Shown here in pieces: positions 12,055-23,924 of a DNA stretch of 64,000 nt. The notes under the pieces were generated by a model. It saw nothing but the letters and a program-made list of their open reading frames with translations, did no database searches and was not told where the DNA came from. The position numbers and the translations under genes were made by a program. How positions within the stretch are numbered: the stretch's first letter is position 1; every line of letters starts with the position of its first letter. This stretch comes from Saposhnikovia divaricata (lineage: Eukaryota; Streptophyta; Magnoliopsida; Apiales; Apiaceae), in contig CM071597.1 of the NCBI GenBank assembly GCA_036435485.1, forward strand, positions 148,549,647 to 148,613,646, given 5' to 3'.

Positions 12055-12141
12055 TTATATAAGTTGAGCTACTTGTCAAAGCCGGTCATAAGTCCTTTAT
12101 ATAAGTTGAGCTACTTGGCAAAGCCAGTCATAAGTCCTTAT
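12055..12141. repeat. Tandem duplication of ~43 bases
   Basis: TATAAGTTGAGCTACTTG, then CAAAGCC(G/A)GTCATAAGTCCTT, occurs twice back to back. Nearly identical, so recent. Confidence 0.85.
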
Positions 12142-13315
12142 GCGCTTATGAATTTTGATTTCACCAAAAAAGCCTCACTGTTATTGAAAGATTTGTATTA
12201 ATGCATCATTTTCTTTTGGTGAAATAAAGCGCTATTTTGGTTTAAGTTAAGAATAGCATAAGGGAAATGATGGTCTTAGAGCTACTTTGTGAAAATTGTC
12301 TGCTAGCAATTTTTTGTTTTACAATTGATATGTGGCTTGTTTATTGCCTAGTACCAAGAACTACTACTACTTATACCAAATAAATAGTTATTTCTGCTTA
12401 CAAGTTACGATTAAAAGCAATTTTATCAAAAAAAATTCAAAATTCTTTCCAGAATGTTTCAAATAAAACCCTTTTGGATGTTTTACTAAATTTCAAAAGC
12501 AAATGTTTTTAAATTCTTGAGCTTTGAAATATATCTTATCACCGATAATGATATTGAAGTGGCTACTAATCTGGCTTTGCAAACTTGAAGTTGTTCTCAT
12601 TCAGCAAAACACACTTCATAGAGGCAAAACTTGGCACCTGTGGTTAATGAGTAGATTGTTTAGAGTTTTTGTAGGAGGGAAAATTGCATCCATTATCTCT
12701 CTTAATAAAATGAGAACTGATCTTTTATTATTTTTTTAATCCCAGTTGTACCTTTGATTTCTAGGTGATTTGTTCATAATATGGGAGGTGGTGACCGGAG
12801 CTGCTGATGTTGTAGTGGTTTCATGGTTGTTTGTGACGGTTTAGTTGTGGTGATTTTCTCAAACTGGTGATGATTTTTTGGGTTTGCAGATTCCATGTTT
12901 AAATAGAAGTTTACCATTCTAGTTGTTGGTTGTTGTTATTGTAGGTTATAAAAAATATTAAAAACGTGAGTTGTAGGAGTCAGATATGGGAAGTCAAATT
13001 AAAAAGTCAAACTGTTAAGTTGGGCTTATTTTGAAATATTAGGCTTTGAGCGGGAAAGTTTGTTAGGATGTTAACAGCTGGCTTAAGCAACTTGTGTCAT
13101 GTGTGGATAATTGTTTTTTCACGATTCATTTTATAAAAGTAGCAAACTGTTCTCAAGCTTCTCATCTCCCATCTTTTACTTAGTTCTGTTATCAAAATTC
13201 ATAGATATTAATAGCAATAAAGGGTGAATTACAATCGTACTTTATCAGCAGAGCAAACCCATCTTCAATTCGCAAATTTAGAGATCTGGCACATCAAACA
13301 CGATGAACAGTGGTC

Positions 13316-13432
13316 ATGGACGATCATGTCAATCAGCTGGAACAAAAAATCGCAGATCAAACTAAGCGTCATGATGAACAGAGCAAGCAATTTGATGAAA
13401 TGATGTCGATTTTGAGAGAATTGATGTAACGC
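13316..13432 (+). pseudogene. N-terminal scrap of a retrotransposon gag-like ORF
   Basis: An ATG-initiated frame of 38 codons begins MDDHVNQLEQKIADQTKRHD and continues as a charged coiled coil ending in a stop. Short coiled coils of this type begin gag-like ORFs of plant LTR retrotransposons (family-level recollection, not a search). The frame ends where an LTR-like sequence starting TGTAACGCCCC begins, so the element appears cut off by an insertion or deletion there. Confidence 0.4.
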
Positions 13433-13860
13433 CCCCTAATCCCTTACAGGAATCCGGGTCGTTACAACCTTAATCATACCTTTGCTGAATATTCTACCAC
13501 CTGCTCACGATATAATCTACAACAATAATCATAATAAACTTCGTACACTACTCCACAGGTTATAGTCTTTGAACATAAATAAATCCTCAAAAGTTATTAC
13601 AGATCAGAGTATCTTCCAGAATCTCCTTACAACTTCTACTTAGAGTTATTACAATACAAAACCTACATTTTAAAGCACCATCATAAAACCTTACGACTCT
13701 AAACAGTGAGTCTATTTAACACATAACAAAATTCCGTCAAACTTATTCCCAGCCTTCCAGCATTTTATCTAACACTTGTATTTCTTGGCCGTGCTCTACG
13801 AGTGGGCGTCGATTAATCTTGTTTGTTATAAAATTTTAATGATAGAATAATATAAATATC
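13427..13860. mobile_element. Probable LTR fragment or solo LTR
   Basis: The segment starts TGTAACGCCCCCTAATCCC, resembling the TGTAACG(A/C)CCC start of many plant Gypsy-type LTRs, and continues as non-coding sequence. I could not find a second copy, a primer-binding site or target duplication, so the boundaries are guesses. Confidence 0.3.
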
Positions 13861-14238
13861 GAATTTGTAATTAACAGAGCAAATCAATCAGGACGAAAGT
13901 AGGGAATGGCAAAATTGGACTTAGAAAGCTGATGAAAGCAATAGAATTCTAATTACTAACATCAAAATTGGTCAAGTAGGTTGTAAAATTATCAAGTATC
14001 TTGATATGAGATTTAAAGGTTTTTTGACTTTTAGGTTTTTAAAATGCCTATAACACATAAGACTAAATAATTTATGGATAATATAGAAAAACATCATAAA
14101 ACTGTAACAACACAAAAATGTTATTGAAAGGCCATTTAAGCATCTTAGAAATTAATAATAGCAAAAATCCACGTACTACTAATAATATCTCCAAAATATG
14201 AAGGAAACTCTGTTTAAAAATCCGACACATACCTTAAT

Positions 14239-15788
14239 TCATAAACGACGGACAACAAATGAAAGCACATTGTCCTCCTCCCACATTACAAAATGTAGTT
14301 TGTCATTTAAAACAAACTTGTTCTCCTTTACAAACTTATCCCAGCCTTTTGAGAATCTTGGTCTTCCACCTGGAAAAACGATTCCAACCTTCCACTTTCT
14401 TCATTTAATTTTCAGGTACACATGCTTGACTGACTTCCATGCATGGTTCTCAAGAGTTATCCAAGGTGGAATGTACTGCGAAATAATTGAAGAGAAGAGT
14501 AATTTATATTGATAAAAAGCTGACATTGATGCCTATATAAAGAAATTGTAATTACCACTCCGTGAGAATTCATATCAAAATTTGAGCTAATCAAAATAGC
14601 TTCAAAACTTGTCTGGAAGTCATCCGCTTCTTCTGTTGGTAGGACATTGCCTGCACCAGAATGACACTTACATGAATTAGCTCAAATTCATATATAAAAT
14701 TTTAAACATTACAGTTCATAACATACCTGTAATGGAGTCCCCAGGAGGAAGAGTATTTTCAACTCCTTTCCTGGATAATATAGTAACAGAGAATTCAGTC
14801 TTATTGAAGTGCTCGAAAAGAGGAGTATCTCCGATTTCCCAGTACTTGCCCGTGAGGATCACTTGCATACCAACAAACTTTTTCTTAGTAGCTGAAAATG
14901 TGATATGAAATTTATCTCCATTCTTCAAAGTTTTATAATTTTTCTATTTCAGGATGTGTCGAAACCGATCAACAAACACTGGAGGAATATCCTAATCAAT
15001 TCATAAGAAAGTTACAATTTATAAGATACATTACTCTGGATAATTTACTAATTCACTTTTTAATCATGTTGGACTAATCCATTAAGAGTGGGAGTATTAT
15101 AAATCTTGTACAGTGGCAACTTAAGTACTTACGATCTCAGCTGATTCTCTATGCCTTTCGACAGTATGAACAATAAATTTCTTCCCAATTCCATTAATAT
15201 TGTCAGTGATAACATAAATATATGTTAACATTAGTTATCCATTTTACTATTTTCATAAATATAAGGCAATGTAATATGAACAGTTGGCTATGGTGTGTTA
15301 CATACCTTTCGCATAAATAGGAGCTAGGCGAAACCTGTTGGCTGCTGGATAATCTATTTCCATGCCAGTATCATCAAGTATGAATACAGTAATATCCCAG
15401 CACCATTGTAGTAGAACAATACATGGAAATCAGAATCAATTCGAAAATCATTATAAAACAGAGCCAAGTTGTTAAGCTTATTTCAATCCTTATGGAATAG
15501 AACATTGTATTGGTATCCATTTCTATGAATGATCATAGTGACATGCTGTGGCACATATTCTGCACATTTTCTAACAAAGATGGAAGGCAATTTCTACATA
15601 AACCAAAGAGTGTTATATCAATTAGAAGGCATGTACATTAATTGTGCGCTATTTTATTATTCTGGACATTTGTTTTATATACAAATCTTGAATAACATTT
15701 AGGTCATTACCATCGAAGTCTTTGCGAGATCTCTGGGAAACAGGCAAACCATGAATGTTGGGTGTTTGTGTTCCTGATAATGATTCAT
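14239..15788 (-). pseudogene. B3 DNA-binding domain (REM-like) pseudogene
   Basis: Exon-like blocks in order on the minus strand resemble plant B3/REM transcription factors. The first (from ATG at 15788) contains HPTFMVCLFPRDLAKTSM and is followed by a GTAATG donor. The next has LPSIFVRKCAEYVPQHVTM (about 15595-15490), typical of the first B3 strands. Later blocks hold ITVFILDDTGMEIDYPA (about 15400-15305) and DIPPVFVDRFR with YWEIGDTPLFEHF (about 14990-14716). The last block ends with the B3 hallmark RFSKGWDKFVKEN and LSFVVRRL before TGA. A TGA interrupts the last B3 domain between VYLKIK and RKWKVG, and exon borders are irregular, so it is very likely non-functional. B3 proteins bind DNA in the nucleus. 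It sits upstream of a Helitron-like 3' end (17953) and may have been captured by it. Confidence 0.6.
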
Positions 15789-16701
15789 GCCAAAAAATTC
15801 ATAGAATACGACTTATATAAATGAGGGTCTTGAAAAATATGGAAGCATGATAATGACCAACACATTAAAGTAAGTTATTAATATCTCATACATCAAATAC
15901 AAAACCAGATGTTAAAACACAATATAGAGTATAATTCACAATAAACTGGTACTAAAATTTATCTCAATATATGATATTTGCCATCAACACTACCATTCAT
16001 ATTATGGATACAATTTAATACTTTTCGGCGAAACAAAACTATAAAACAAAACATACCAAGACATACTAACACTCCAAAACCGAGGACAATCAAACAATTG
16101 GGTACCAAAATTAACTTCTATATCAATAATATGCATAACAATCATACATAGTAACTATATAATAGAACAATATTGATAGTTCAATATGATTTACTCCATT
16201 GTTGAATAGAAGAATAAGAATAACATTCACTTGGCAAGGATTAGGGAAGACAGAGCAGGATTTAGGGATATAGGCCTGTATGAAGACGTGTTTAGTTTTT
16301 AACAACACTAAATAAGGGTCGATTAACAACACTAAATTAATCTTATTCTTGATTAACATTTACAATATGAAGCAAAAGCCTATATCGGTATTCGTCATGG
16401 ATAAAGAAGTACTTAATCAGATATTAGAATTGTATGTACATAATTCTTGATGATTAGAACTATCACAATAGTTTACTTAGAATCCTAAATCATAAGTCAG
16501 AAAGCATATTCACAAACTTCAATTTTTGATTATAAATATAATTAACCTTATTCATCAATTAAGCAGTTTAATCTTCAACATCGATTATATAAACCAAATT
16601 TCTGATTCAACGTGCATCATTGTTAAGGATGGATTCAATCATGAATGTTAGATGCAGAACATGTATATTAGATGAATAATAAGTAATTATAATTATTTAT
16701 A
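15789..16701. other. AT-rich spacer without recognisable gene
   Basis: Contains the first copy of a duplicated segment (16175-16345). The minus frame at 16123-16359 shows no domain and overlaps that duplicated repeat. Confidence 0.4.
16175..16345. repeat. Duplicated segment, copy 1 (partner 18058-18432)
   Basis: Shared landmarks in the same order: ATATGATTTAC, TTGTTGAA, ATTCACTTGGC, AGGATTAGGGAAGACAG, AACAACACTAAATAAGG and GATTAA. Copy 1 lacks the MITE present in copy 2, so it preserves an empty insertion site near 16212. Confidence 0.75.
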
Positions 16702-16863
16702 GATGAATCAAAAGTCCTCCATGGATCAGTGATAGAACAATCCTCCATTTCTGAAAGAGCTATTGATCAGAGATTGAAGTCTTTTACACCCTCCAAGCTT
16801 GATCGACCGTGCCAAGTGGAACACAATTGCATGGAAGAGAGATTTTGGTACTTTGGGATGTAG
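16702..16863 (+). other. Unrecognised 53-codon open segment with splice-like borders
   Basis: Open frame beginning DESKVLHGSVIEQSSISERA and running through IDQRLKSFTPSKLDRPCQVE to a TAG. It is preceded by TTTATAG (acceptor-like) and followed by GTATAC (donor-like). Composition is strikingly protein-like for this AT-rich neighbourhood. I do not recognise a domain. It may be an isolated exon of a captured or decayed gene. Confidence 0.3.
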
Positions 16864-17925
16864 GTATACAATCAATTGTAATATTGAATACTTTGTAAGT
16901 AATAAAATTCTTTAAATATAATTTAAACACTAATCTATGTATAACATGTCATAATCCTAATTATGTACAAATTAGAAAAATTATAAAAGCAAAAAATATG
17001 TATCAATTGATATATGTAATTATAAATTTTTGCAAGCATTAATTATAAAAATTTACGAATAATAAATATTTATTTTGCGTTCTCTACTAAAATGTTTTGA
17101 AATTGTTTTTTCATTAAAAAAAGCAGTTTTAAATTTCACACCCTACTTAAAGATAAAAATATGTTTTTAAATAATAGGCATTTTATTGGCCTTTCTTACA
17201 AAATGTTGAAATTTATAAAATCATAATATTGTTTATATAAGTTCATCAAAAAGCAAATTTTAATTTAATAATTAAAACGTTCCTACTTATAAAACGATAA
17301 ACTTTTGCTTTTTAAAAATACATTCTTCACGAAAGTTTGGCCGAACAGCAAATCTTAATTTCTACCCCTCCATTAATAATGTATTAAAATATCTAATACA
17401 TAGAAAATTTGCATTGTTTTAATTTTTACCCGAAACTTTTAAAAAAATATATTAGTTTGCAAACAATTCTAAATATATTTTTTTAAATAAATAGGGATAC
17501 TTAATAGCCAAATTAAATAATAAATACTATTGCATTATGATTCTTGAATGAAAATACTAATAGTCAACATCAACATTGACTACCAAGATGTGCATCAGAC
17601 TGAAGTAAGAGTTTAACTACTATAATTTTTTTTTTAAAAATTCTTACTTATCTTTTACTCTTGAAAAGAATAATCTTTCTTATGTGTTTGATTTTCGGCT
17701 TAAGATGTTTTCAGCAAGCCAACTTTATTACAAACAATGAATGATATTGTTTATTTCCTATATTCCATTGTTCAATATTTTGGATTTAGATATTAAAGAA
17801 TTTAACTATTTTTAAAACTTGAGCAGTTGGGCAATAAATGTTGAACGATGTTTTCAATTAACAGTGTTGTGACCGAAAATCATTATTTAACGTGTACATA
17901 TATTATAAACGTATTGATGGTCTTA

Positions 17926-17953
17926 GCACGCGTATCGCGGGCCTGGGTCCTAG
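17926..17953 (+). mobile_element. Helitron-like 3' terminus
   Basis: A GC-rich perfect hairpin CGCG-TAT-CGCG (17929-17939) lies 10 bases before CTAG, with T immediately after (17950-17954). Plant Helitrons end in a short hairpin followed by CTRR and insert between A and T, so this fits a right end on the plus strand. The 5' TC end is not identified. No Rep/helicase ORF is visible upstream, so it would be non-autonomous. Confidence 0.5.
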
Positions 17954-18057
17954 TTAATTAAATTATGAAATAACTAACTTTACAAATAATAGCATTAACT
18001 TTACTATATAAGAATTTATATAATAATATCATTAACATTGTAAATAATTAGCTTTAC

Positions 18058-18432
18058 AATATTGATAATTCCATATGATTTACCTTTATTGTTGAACTGA
18101 AAAATACAGTTAAACCTTGATAAATGAATATGCTCGGGACTGAAAAATTTTATTCATTAATCGAGAGTATTCATCTATCAAGGTTAGAAATAGACTGTCT
18201 CTATTATGTCGAGATCGGAAAAAAAAATATTCTTTTAATTAGGTAATTTGTTTATTGAATATTCATTTACCAAGGTTCTACTATAACAATAAAATTCACT
18301 TGGCCAGGATTAGGGAAGACAGGATTAGGGAAGACAGAGCAAAATTTATTGACTTAGGACTAATATAGTAGAAAATTGTATCAAGACACGAAACGTCTTT
18401 AACAACACTAAATAAGGTTTGATTAATAAGTA
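18058..18432. repeat. Duplicated segment, copy 2, carrying a MITE
   Basis: Partner of 16175-16345. This copy contains the MITE at 18107-18283 and a short tandem repeat of GGATTAGGGAAGACAG (18308-18342) that copy 1 has once. Confidence 0.75.
18107..18283. mobile_element. Emigrant/pogo-type MITE
   Basis: Terminal inverted repeats CAGTTAAACCTTGATAAATG and the reverse complement of CATTTACCAAGGTTCTAC, flanked by TA on both sides (18105-18106 and 18284-18285). Termini resemble the Emigrant/Lemi family (CAGTAAAACCTCTATAAAT) of Tc1/mariner-pogo MITEs. Length 177 bp. Non-coding. The duplicated segment at 16175-16345 shows the site without it. Confidence 0.75.
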
Positions 18433-19095
18433 CTGGCTTAGCCTATAAAAAAAATTGAAGAATAAAATATAAAAAATACCGATTTGATGAATTTTTTCTG
18501 ATTAAAATCTTGCTTTTTTAATTTGGTAAAACATTATAATCCATGCAATTATGTTTCTTTTGTTGTTTTAACTTTTACTTTTACCACATCTATGTTGATG
18601 GACAACATAGTTGTTTTGTAATCATTATTGAATGTGTATTCAGATGGACAAATGAGTGTAAACATGACCAGGTTATATGACATAAACATCGATATGGTAA
18701 AAGAAGTGCAGAAGCAGACATATTCCCTCACAAAACGTAATTCATCAGTTGCAAGATATGAAAACGTAATTCATCAATTGCAAGATATGAGATACTCTCC
18801 ATACTGAGCACATGTATTATTGGAAAACAAAAGTAATTTAATAATGACTTGCGACACTAATAATTAACATGTCCAAAGCAAGAACATTACTTATTGATTG
18901 ATTAAAAAACTGAACATCATAAAAGCAAGAAGTTTAAATTTCAGAAAAAATGCTGTAAATCAAAACAGGGCATCACATTACCCGAAAGAAACAAAAGTTT
19001 GAAGCAAAATTTTTTATTAAGATTGTGAAAATTGAAAATGATGTTGCATGAAAAAGTCATCAGTTGAAACTGCAATCCTTTTCAGACCTGTACAT
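18433..19095. other. Spacer without recognisable gene
   Basis: AT-rich. The frame at 18549-18731 (minus) has no recognisable domain. A short repeat of AAACGTAATTCATCA(G/A)TTGC lies at about 18734-18786. Confidence 0.4.
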
Positions 19096-20100
19096 TTAAA
19101 GGAAACATGTATGGTTTAAGTAATGTATCTGTATAACATGTTTATGTTTAACCATGGTGCAAAACTGATTAACAATATGATTTACCTTTTCCTTTTTAAT
19201 TTGCTTGAGTACGATAGATTTTGGTTTATTCTCTTTCTCAACTGCATTCTCAAAGTCATCATCTAGGTCTGTTAGTGCCATCATTCAATCTCTTGAGACG
19301 ATTTGATGTAGATTTCTCAGTATCTGGAGTCTTGGATTTAGAATTCTGGACGGAATATGTTGATGAGTGCTGTGTACAAAGTAATGTAAAATGTTTGTGA
19401 GTACAAAATTGAAATGCAATGTTTGCAGCATTGACAAATAAGTATGATTCGATAAGAATGTTTAATTTTTTTTTTTTGTCTATACCTGGGAAATCTTAGA
19501 ACCAAGACTGAAATCACTATCAACTGGTTTATTGTTTTCAATGATTTCAAAACCCTTGTAGATGTCAACAACTATGTACGTGTAAGAATTCTTCTTGAAA
19601 AAAACCTTTAGGCTTCTTGTAAACTCTGAATTTTTACCTTCCTCGTGTATCAGATTAAATGAGGATTTCAAATAAATAGAACTATTTGTAGAACACTATG
19701 ACATGTGTACGCAATTGTTAGTGACTAAATGAATATGTGTTTGCAAGGATCATACCCTATCTTGCTCTTCCATAGCATCAAGGATCATATAAGATAAATG
19801 CAGCTATACCAGTAGAACCTCCAGTAATCAAACATATCCTAAACCTTTTTAACTGAACCAAGCATGTATATGGATGAGTATTCTTACATAATAATAATAT
19901 AACTTACATTTGTATAACAGAGACATGTTTGATTACCTCTTTTCAGGGAATGGAATATTTCGTTTACAGTCCTCACATCTAAATTTTCCTTAAATCATAT
20001 CAATTTCTGTTTGGCAACTACTACAAGCATCATAGTTCCAGTCTTTCATTTCTTTCACTGAACTAACTGTCACTTGGCACATAACTGGTTTCTACATTTA
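19096..20100 (-). pseudogene. Replication protein A (RPA1/Rep_fac-A_C)-like pseudogene
   Basis: Minus-strand exon-like blocks in order: VCQVTVSSVKEMKDWNYDAC with CSSCQTEIDM and FRCEDCKRNIPFPEK (about 20090-19937); RFRICLITGGSTGIAAFIL (about 19840-19785); a block with GFEIIENNKPVDSDFSLGSK (19671-19480); and an acidic C-terminal block with ALTDLDDDFENAVEKENKP (19284-19190). The paired C-x2-C motifs match the zinc-ribbon OB fold at the C-terminus of the large RPA subunit, which binds single-stranded DNA. In-frame stops occur between the Cys pairs and after FILYDP. Such RPA-like genes occur both as plant genes and as Helitron passengers. The neighbouring Helitron-like end points to the latter only weakly. 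Confidence 0.5.
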
Positions 20101-20224
20101 GTTATAAAAGAATAAATTTCAACCAATGCATAATAAATTTCCTTAAATCATAATAGAATAAATATGTAGCTTCCAAAATGGAGGATATCAATACTGCTCT
20201 AAACTCAATCATACCTCTTAACAG

Positions 20225-20596
20225 TTTTTCTGAGTTAGATACTTCGATTCCTTTGTGAAGTGTTGACGCCTAGTGCAACTGGTCTAGTTCACAGACGACT
20301 AACATTCACTCATGGTCTTCGTATCATCTCTTTAAGAACACTGCTAAGAATTGTGCAACCATAAAAACTTTATCTCTGGAATCTTTTGACCCTTCAACTG
20401 AATCATCTGTACATCTTATTTTGTCACTGAGGCTTGATCATGTTAATGAACTTCTTTCAGCAACTTGATCCTTGTTGATGTCTGTTCTTCAAATTTCACT
20501 ATCCTTGTATAGAGTTAATATTATTTATCTTTTATCCTTGTTGAGTTATATATGTCCTCTATTACATATTACATTATATTATGCTTTAAAATCTCC
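20225..20596 (-). repeat. 3' LTR fragment of the Sirevirus-like remnant
   Basis: Non-coding sequence immediately beyond the purine tract AGGGGGAGATT (reverse complement, 20592-20602). The left boundary is uncertain and no partner LTR is found in the window. Confidence 0.4.
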
Positions 20597-21030
20597 CCCT
20601 ATTTGATTGTTAGGGTTTGACAAGCAAATTCCTAGAGGATAACTCAATTGATACAACAAAAAATGAACTACAAAGATAAATAATATTAAAGCGCATTCTA
20701 GATCATATATACATTTTCCAGATTTCTAAAATTTGAACAAGTGCAAGATAAATTGTTCCTCTACACTGAACATATCTTCAATTTTGCCTTGCTTTCTTTC
20801 CACTAATACTCACACTAGCTTTTCCTTTCCCAAAATAAAGTCAATTCCGTGTCAACAACCTTTTCCTTGCCCTTACGCCTAGTTGATTTTTCTTGATCAT
20901 CCAACTTCTCCCCCTCAGTTGGGTTATCCTCCAGAGTAGTAGGATGTGGAGTTGGTAAATTAGACGAAGATGGTTTTGCCAAGGAATTAATTGCACGACT
21001 AAACTAGGATGCCATGGAACTTAACTGAAC

Positions 21031-22918
21031 CTAGAATGCATCATGTTGAATAAGTTGCAAATTTTTTATTTCTGCAATGGACTTACAGATTTTTGACAAC
21101 TCTTTCTCCATTGTTTGGACCCGTGTAAGGAGTCTGTTGTATTCCTTTCTGGTTACAGGTGCATGTGGTTGAGTAGGTTGCTCACTCATACGTTCTGCAG
21201 GTGTTTCACTCAACACTCTATGTTCACTCAGTTTAGTGGTTTGGGTTACACTTACATGTTCTGTTCGTGTTTCTCTCCACTCTCCTCCAGAGCTTCCACC
21301 GATATATGTACCTGCAAATGAAATCATCCTAGACCCTTTTTCAGAGGTCACGGATGGTGCAATGAAAGTTCGTGAGCTTCCGTCCTCGCGTGAAGCGAGT
21401 TGCCAACCACTGGTAAAGAGTGGTAAATCTTGAAAGAGATCCAGAGATTTTCCCTCTGGGAGGTTAAACTTGAATCGATTAAATGGCAAAAAACCCAAGT
21501 TTCCCTCGTACGTTTGTGAAGACACTTGGTTCATAAAAGAACCTCCTACCGATGGATCTTTCCGTAAAATGGAAGATTCACCAGCAGTTATTGATGTAGG
21601 TAATTCCACCTCGGATGCCTGTGAAGGCATTTGATCTTTAGAAAGATCATCAACCACTCTTATGTTCCGTGAAATGGAACTCAAGATAGTTGCTCCCGTC
21701 AATTCAGCCTTATTTACATTTTCACTCATTGGATAAGAAAGAATTGTTTCATTAACAGTTGCCGTTACCTCAGGTTCATTGGGTTTACTCCGTTTAGAAT
21801 GAGGTAGAGCGGCTGATGTAACTAACTCCTTATGTGGTGCTGCTGAGGCACTATCTCCCGCAATAATGTGGATGACTGGTCGTTTAAGTGACAATTGAGG
21901 TGTAGGAGTTTGTTCTGTTTGTGTTTGTATTTGTAGAATGGGCTCTTCGACCTGTGTTAGAGTCAGTGGGATTTTCTGCTCTTGGTCGGGTAAGATGGCC
22001 ACTAGGGGCTGTAGGAACTGTATTTCCTGTGATACAATAGGGAATACAGAGGTTGAGATAGCAGGGATTGAAATATTACCTTGTCGTATACCTGCTCTCA
22101 CTGGTCTTGGTAACAACGGAAGTGGGAAAGTCTTTAGATATTCAGTTAGGACTGTAGGCACATCCGTATAGTTCTTTTTGCTTATGTAATAAATTACATT
22201 CGTCTTCATGTAAGAACATTCCACCTTTTGACCATTTCCCGAGTGTACCCTATCTTCATCATTCAAAAAATCATTTAATATTAGCGGTAGAAACCTTGGA
22301 TATAGACATTTGACGTTTTGAGTCTGAACATCTCTTGTTCCCAAGTGTTTCATCTTTAAAATGATTTGACCAAGCACTATTTTTCCAAAATTAATCCTCA
22401 AATTATTGGCAACCGCATACCCTATTTTTTGAATAAATTCAGGTATCCGATCTAGATTCGTTCTATCTGAGGAATAAACATGGCCAAGAATGTTAAAGTA
22501 GAAATTCCAGTACTAGGTTAGAAATGTTCTAGAGATATTACCAGTATTAAAATTGCCATCTTGGTACCTTATAAAACGAAAAAACATTTCAATCTGTTCA
22601 GGTGTAGGATCGGAAACGAGATTTTCCATAGGAAAATGATGAATTCGATTAACATCTCGTTCAGTGACCCTAATCGACCTACCAAATAGTCGATATGTGA
22701 ATGCACACCTGTCCTGTCCAGATGTGTTAACCGCACTGCAATATAGTTCACATAATGCATCATGGTTAAGCTACACTGGTGTAACTAAAGCATAGCGAAT
22801 TAATGAATGTTCATTCAGAAATTGTGCCCAAGCCCGAAATTGCTCATCAAAGATGGTTTCGATTTGCTAAATGGAAGTAGGATTAGCTTTAGCAATAACA
22901 AAACTTCCCTGCAATGCC
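21031..22918 (-). pseudogene. ORF downstream of pol in a Sirevirus-like element (env-like position)
   Basis: The 456-codon open part (22401-21031) extends upstream in the same reading to an ATG at 22918 (MALQGSFVIAKANPTS) once a few stops are crossed. It lies directly between RNase H and the polypurine tract, where Sireviruses may carry an 'envelope-like' ORF. The protein has an N-terminal folded region (YPRFLPLILNDFL around residue 35 of the open part), a long Pro/Gln/Ser/Thr-rich middle and a C-terminal predicted coiled coil (RLLTRVQTMEKELSKICKS). I see no clear transmembrane segment. The function of such ORFs is unproven, so the call rests on position. Confidence 0.5.
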
Positions 22919-23551
22919 ATTTTCCAAACTTTGAGGAAATTCAAAAACAAGGGTTAGTTTTTATAAAGGATGATGTATAAAGCAAGAATATGAAATCTGA
23001 AATAAAAACCACCAGCTAGATTGAGAGATCTTTCCGATCAAAGCTTGAAATATTCAGCAATTGTGTGTATATGCTCTGTATATCTGAAAAATGATGATGT
23101 TAAACACAAACAAAAACTCATCATTTATAAGGTTTCAAGGTTTAGTGGGTTAGGTGAAATAGTGATAGGTTTTGTTTAAAGAATTCAAACTCTCTACAAC
23201 AAGTGGTAAATTGTCAACCATGTTAGGTAGCCACCATGTTAGGTAGCCACATTTCATGAATTCAACAATGGAGGCTAACATCTTATCACCGAAGTCTGTT
23301 AGTCGACCTATCAGCCTATATACATATACACATATTTAATACTTCTAATTATTATGGATTTAAATATAATCACGCAGTAAATTAAGAATTAATCCACAAT
23401 AATAAACCTACAATTAAATAGACATAAAATTAACAAAATATCATTAATTGATATATGTCAATAAAATATTTATTTAATTATGCTACAGTGATATCTCCAG
23501 TATAATCCTGCAGATAATCAAATAAAACAAACAAAATCCAGAGAATGAAAT

Positions 23552-23924
23552 TCACTGGCTGCAACAAATTGAACAGACATTTAAAAAGATCATGTCTGCC
23601 AAATGTTTTTCACTAGGAACAAAATGCAGTTCCACAGTGCCTTTCATCACATGCTCCTTGATGAAATGGTATCTGATGTCTATGTGCTTGGTTTTAGAAT
23701 GCTGCACTGGATTTTGTGATATTGCAATTGCACTCATGTTTTCACAGAAAATTGGGATCTTTTTAACTTTAACTCCATAGTCAAGTAGTTGATTTCTCAT
23801 CCATAGAATCTGTGAACAACAACTCCCAGCTGCTATGTATTCAGCCTCTGCAGTTGAGGTAGATACTGACTTCTGCTTCTTACTAAACCATGAGACCAAC
23901 TTGTTTCCCAAGAATTGAAAAATG
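23552..23924 (-). pseudogene. Ty1/copia RNase H fragment (Sirevirus type)
   Basis: Contains the copia RNase H signature KKQKSVSTSTAEAEYIAAGS and later TKHIDIRYHFIKEHV and ELHFVPSEKHLADM. RNase H degrades the RNA strand of the replication hybrid. The start is truncated: only the last residues of the segment before GNKLVSWF remain. The end is also abnormal, because after HLADM the expected IFTKPL-type ending is replaced by an unrelated tail. Belongs to the same remnant as the ORF at 21031-22918. Confidence 0.85.

Larger units (their letters stand above)
8088..13315. other. Long gene-poor AT-rich region
   Basis: I see no credible coding sequence on either strand. Recognisable structure is limited to the CCGAA-rich stretch at 9240-9950 and short direct duplications at 10566-10652, 11447-11620 and 12055-12141. 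Open frames at 11223-11423 and 12524-12739 are low-complexity or lack domains. Confidence 0.45.

Noticed and set aside
14198..14512. Plus-strand 104-codon frame
   Set aside because: Lies antisense to the last B3-domain exon, which has clear family motifs on the minus strand.
21115..22171. Plus-strand frames opposite the retro-ORF
   Set aside because: Shadows of the long minus-strand ORF; no recognisable domain.
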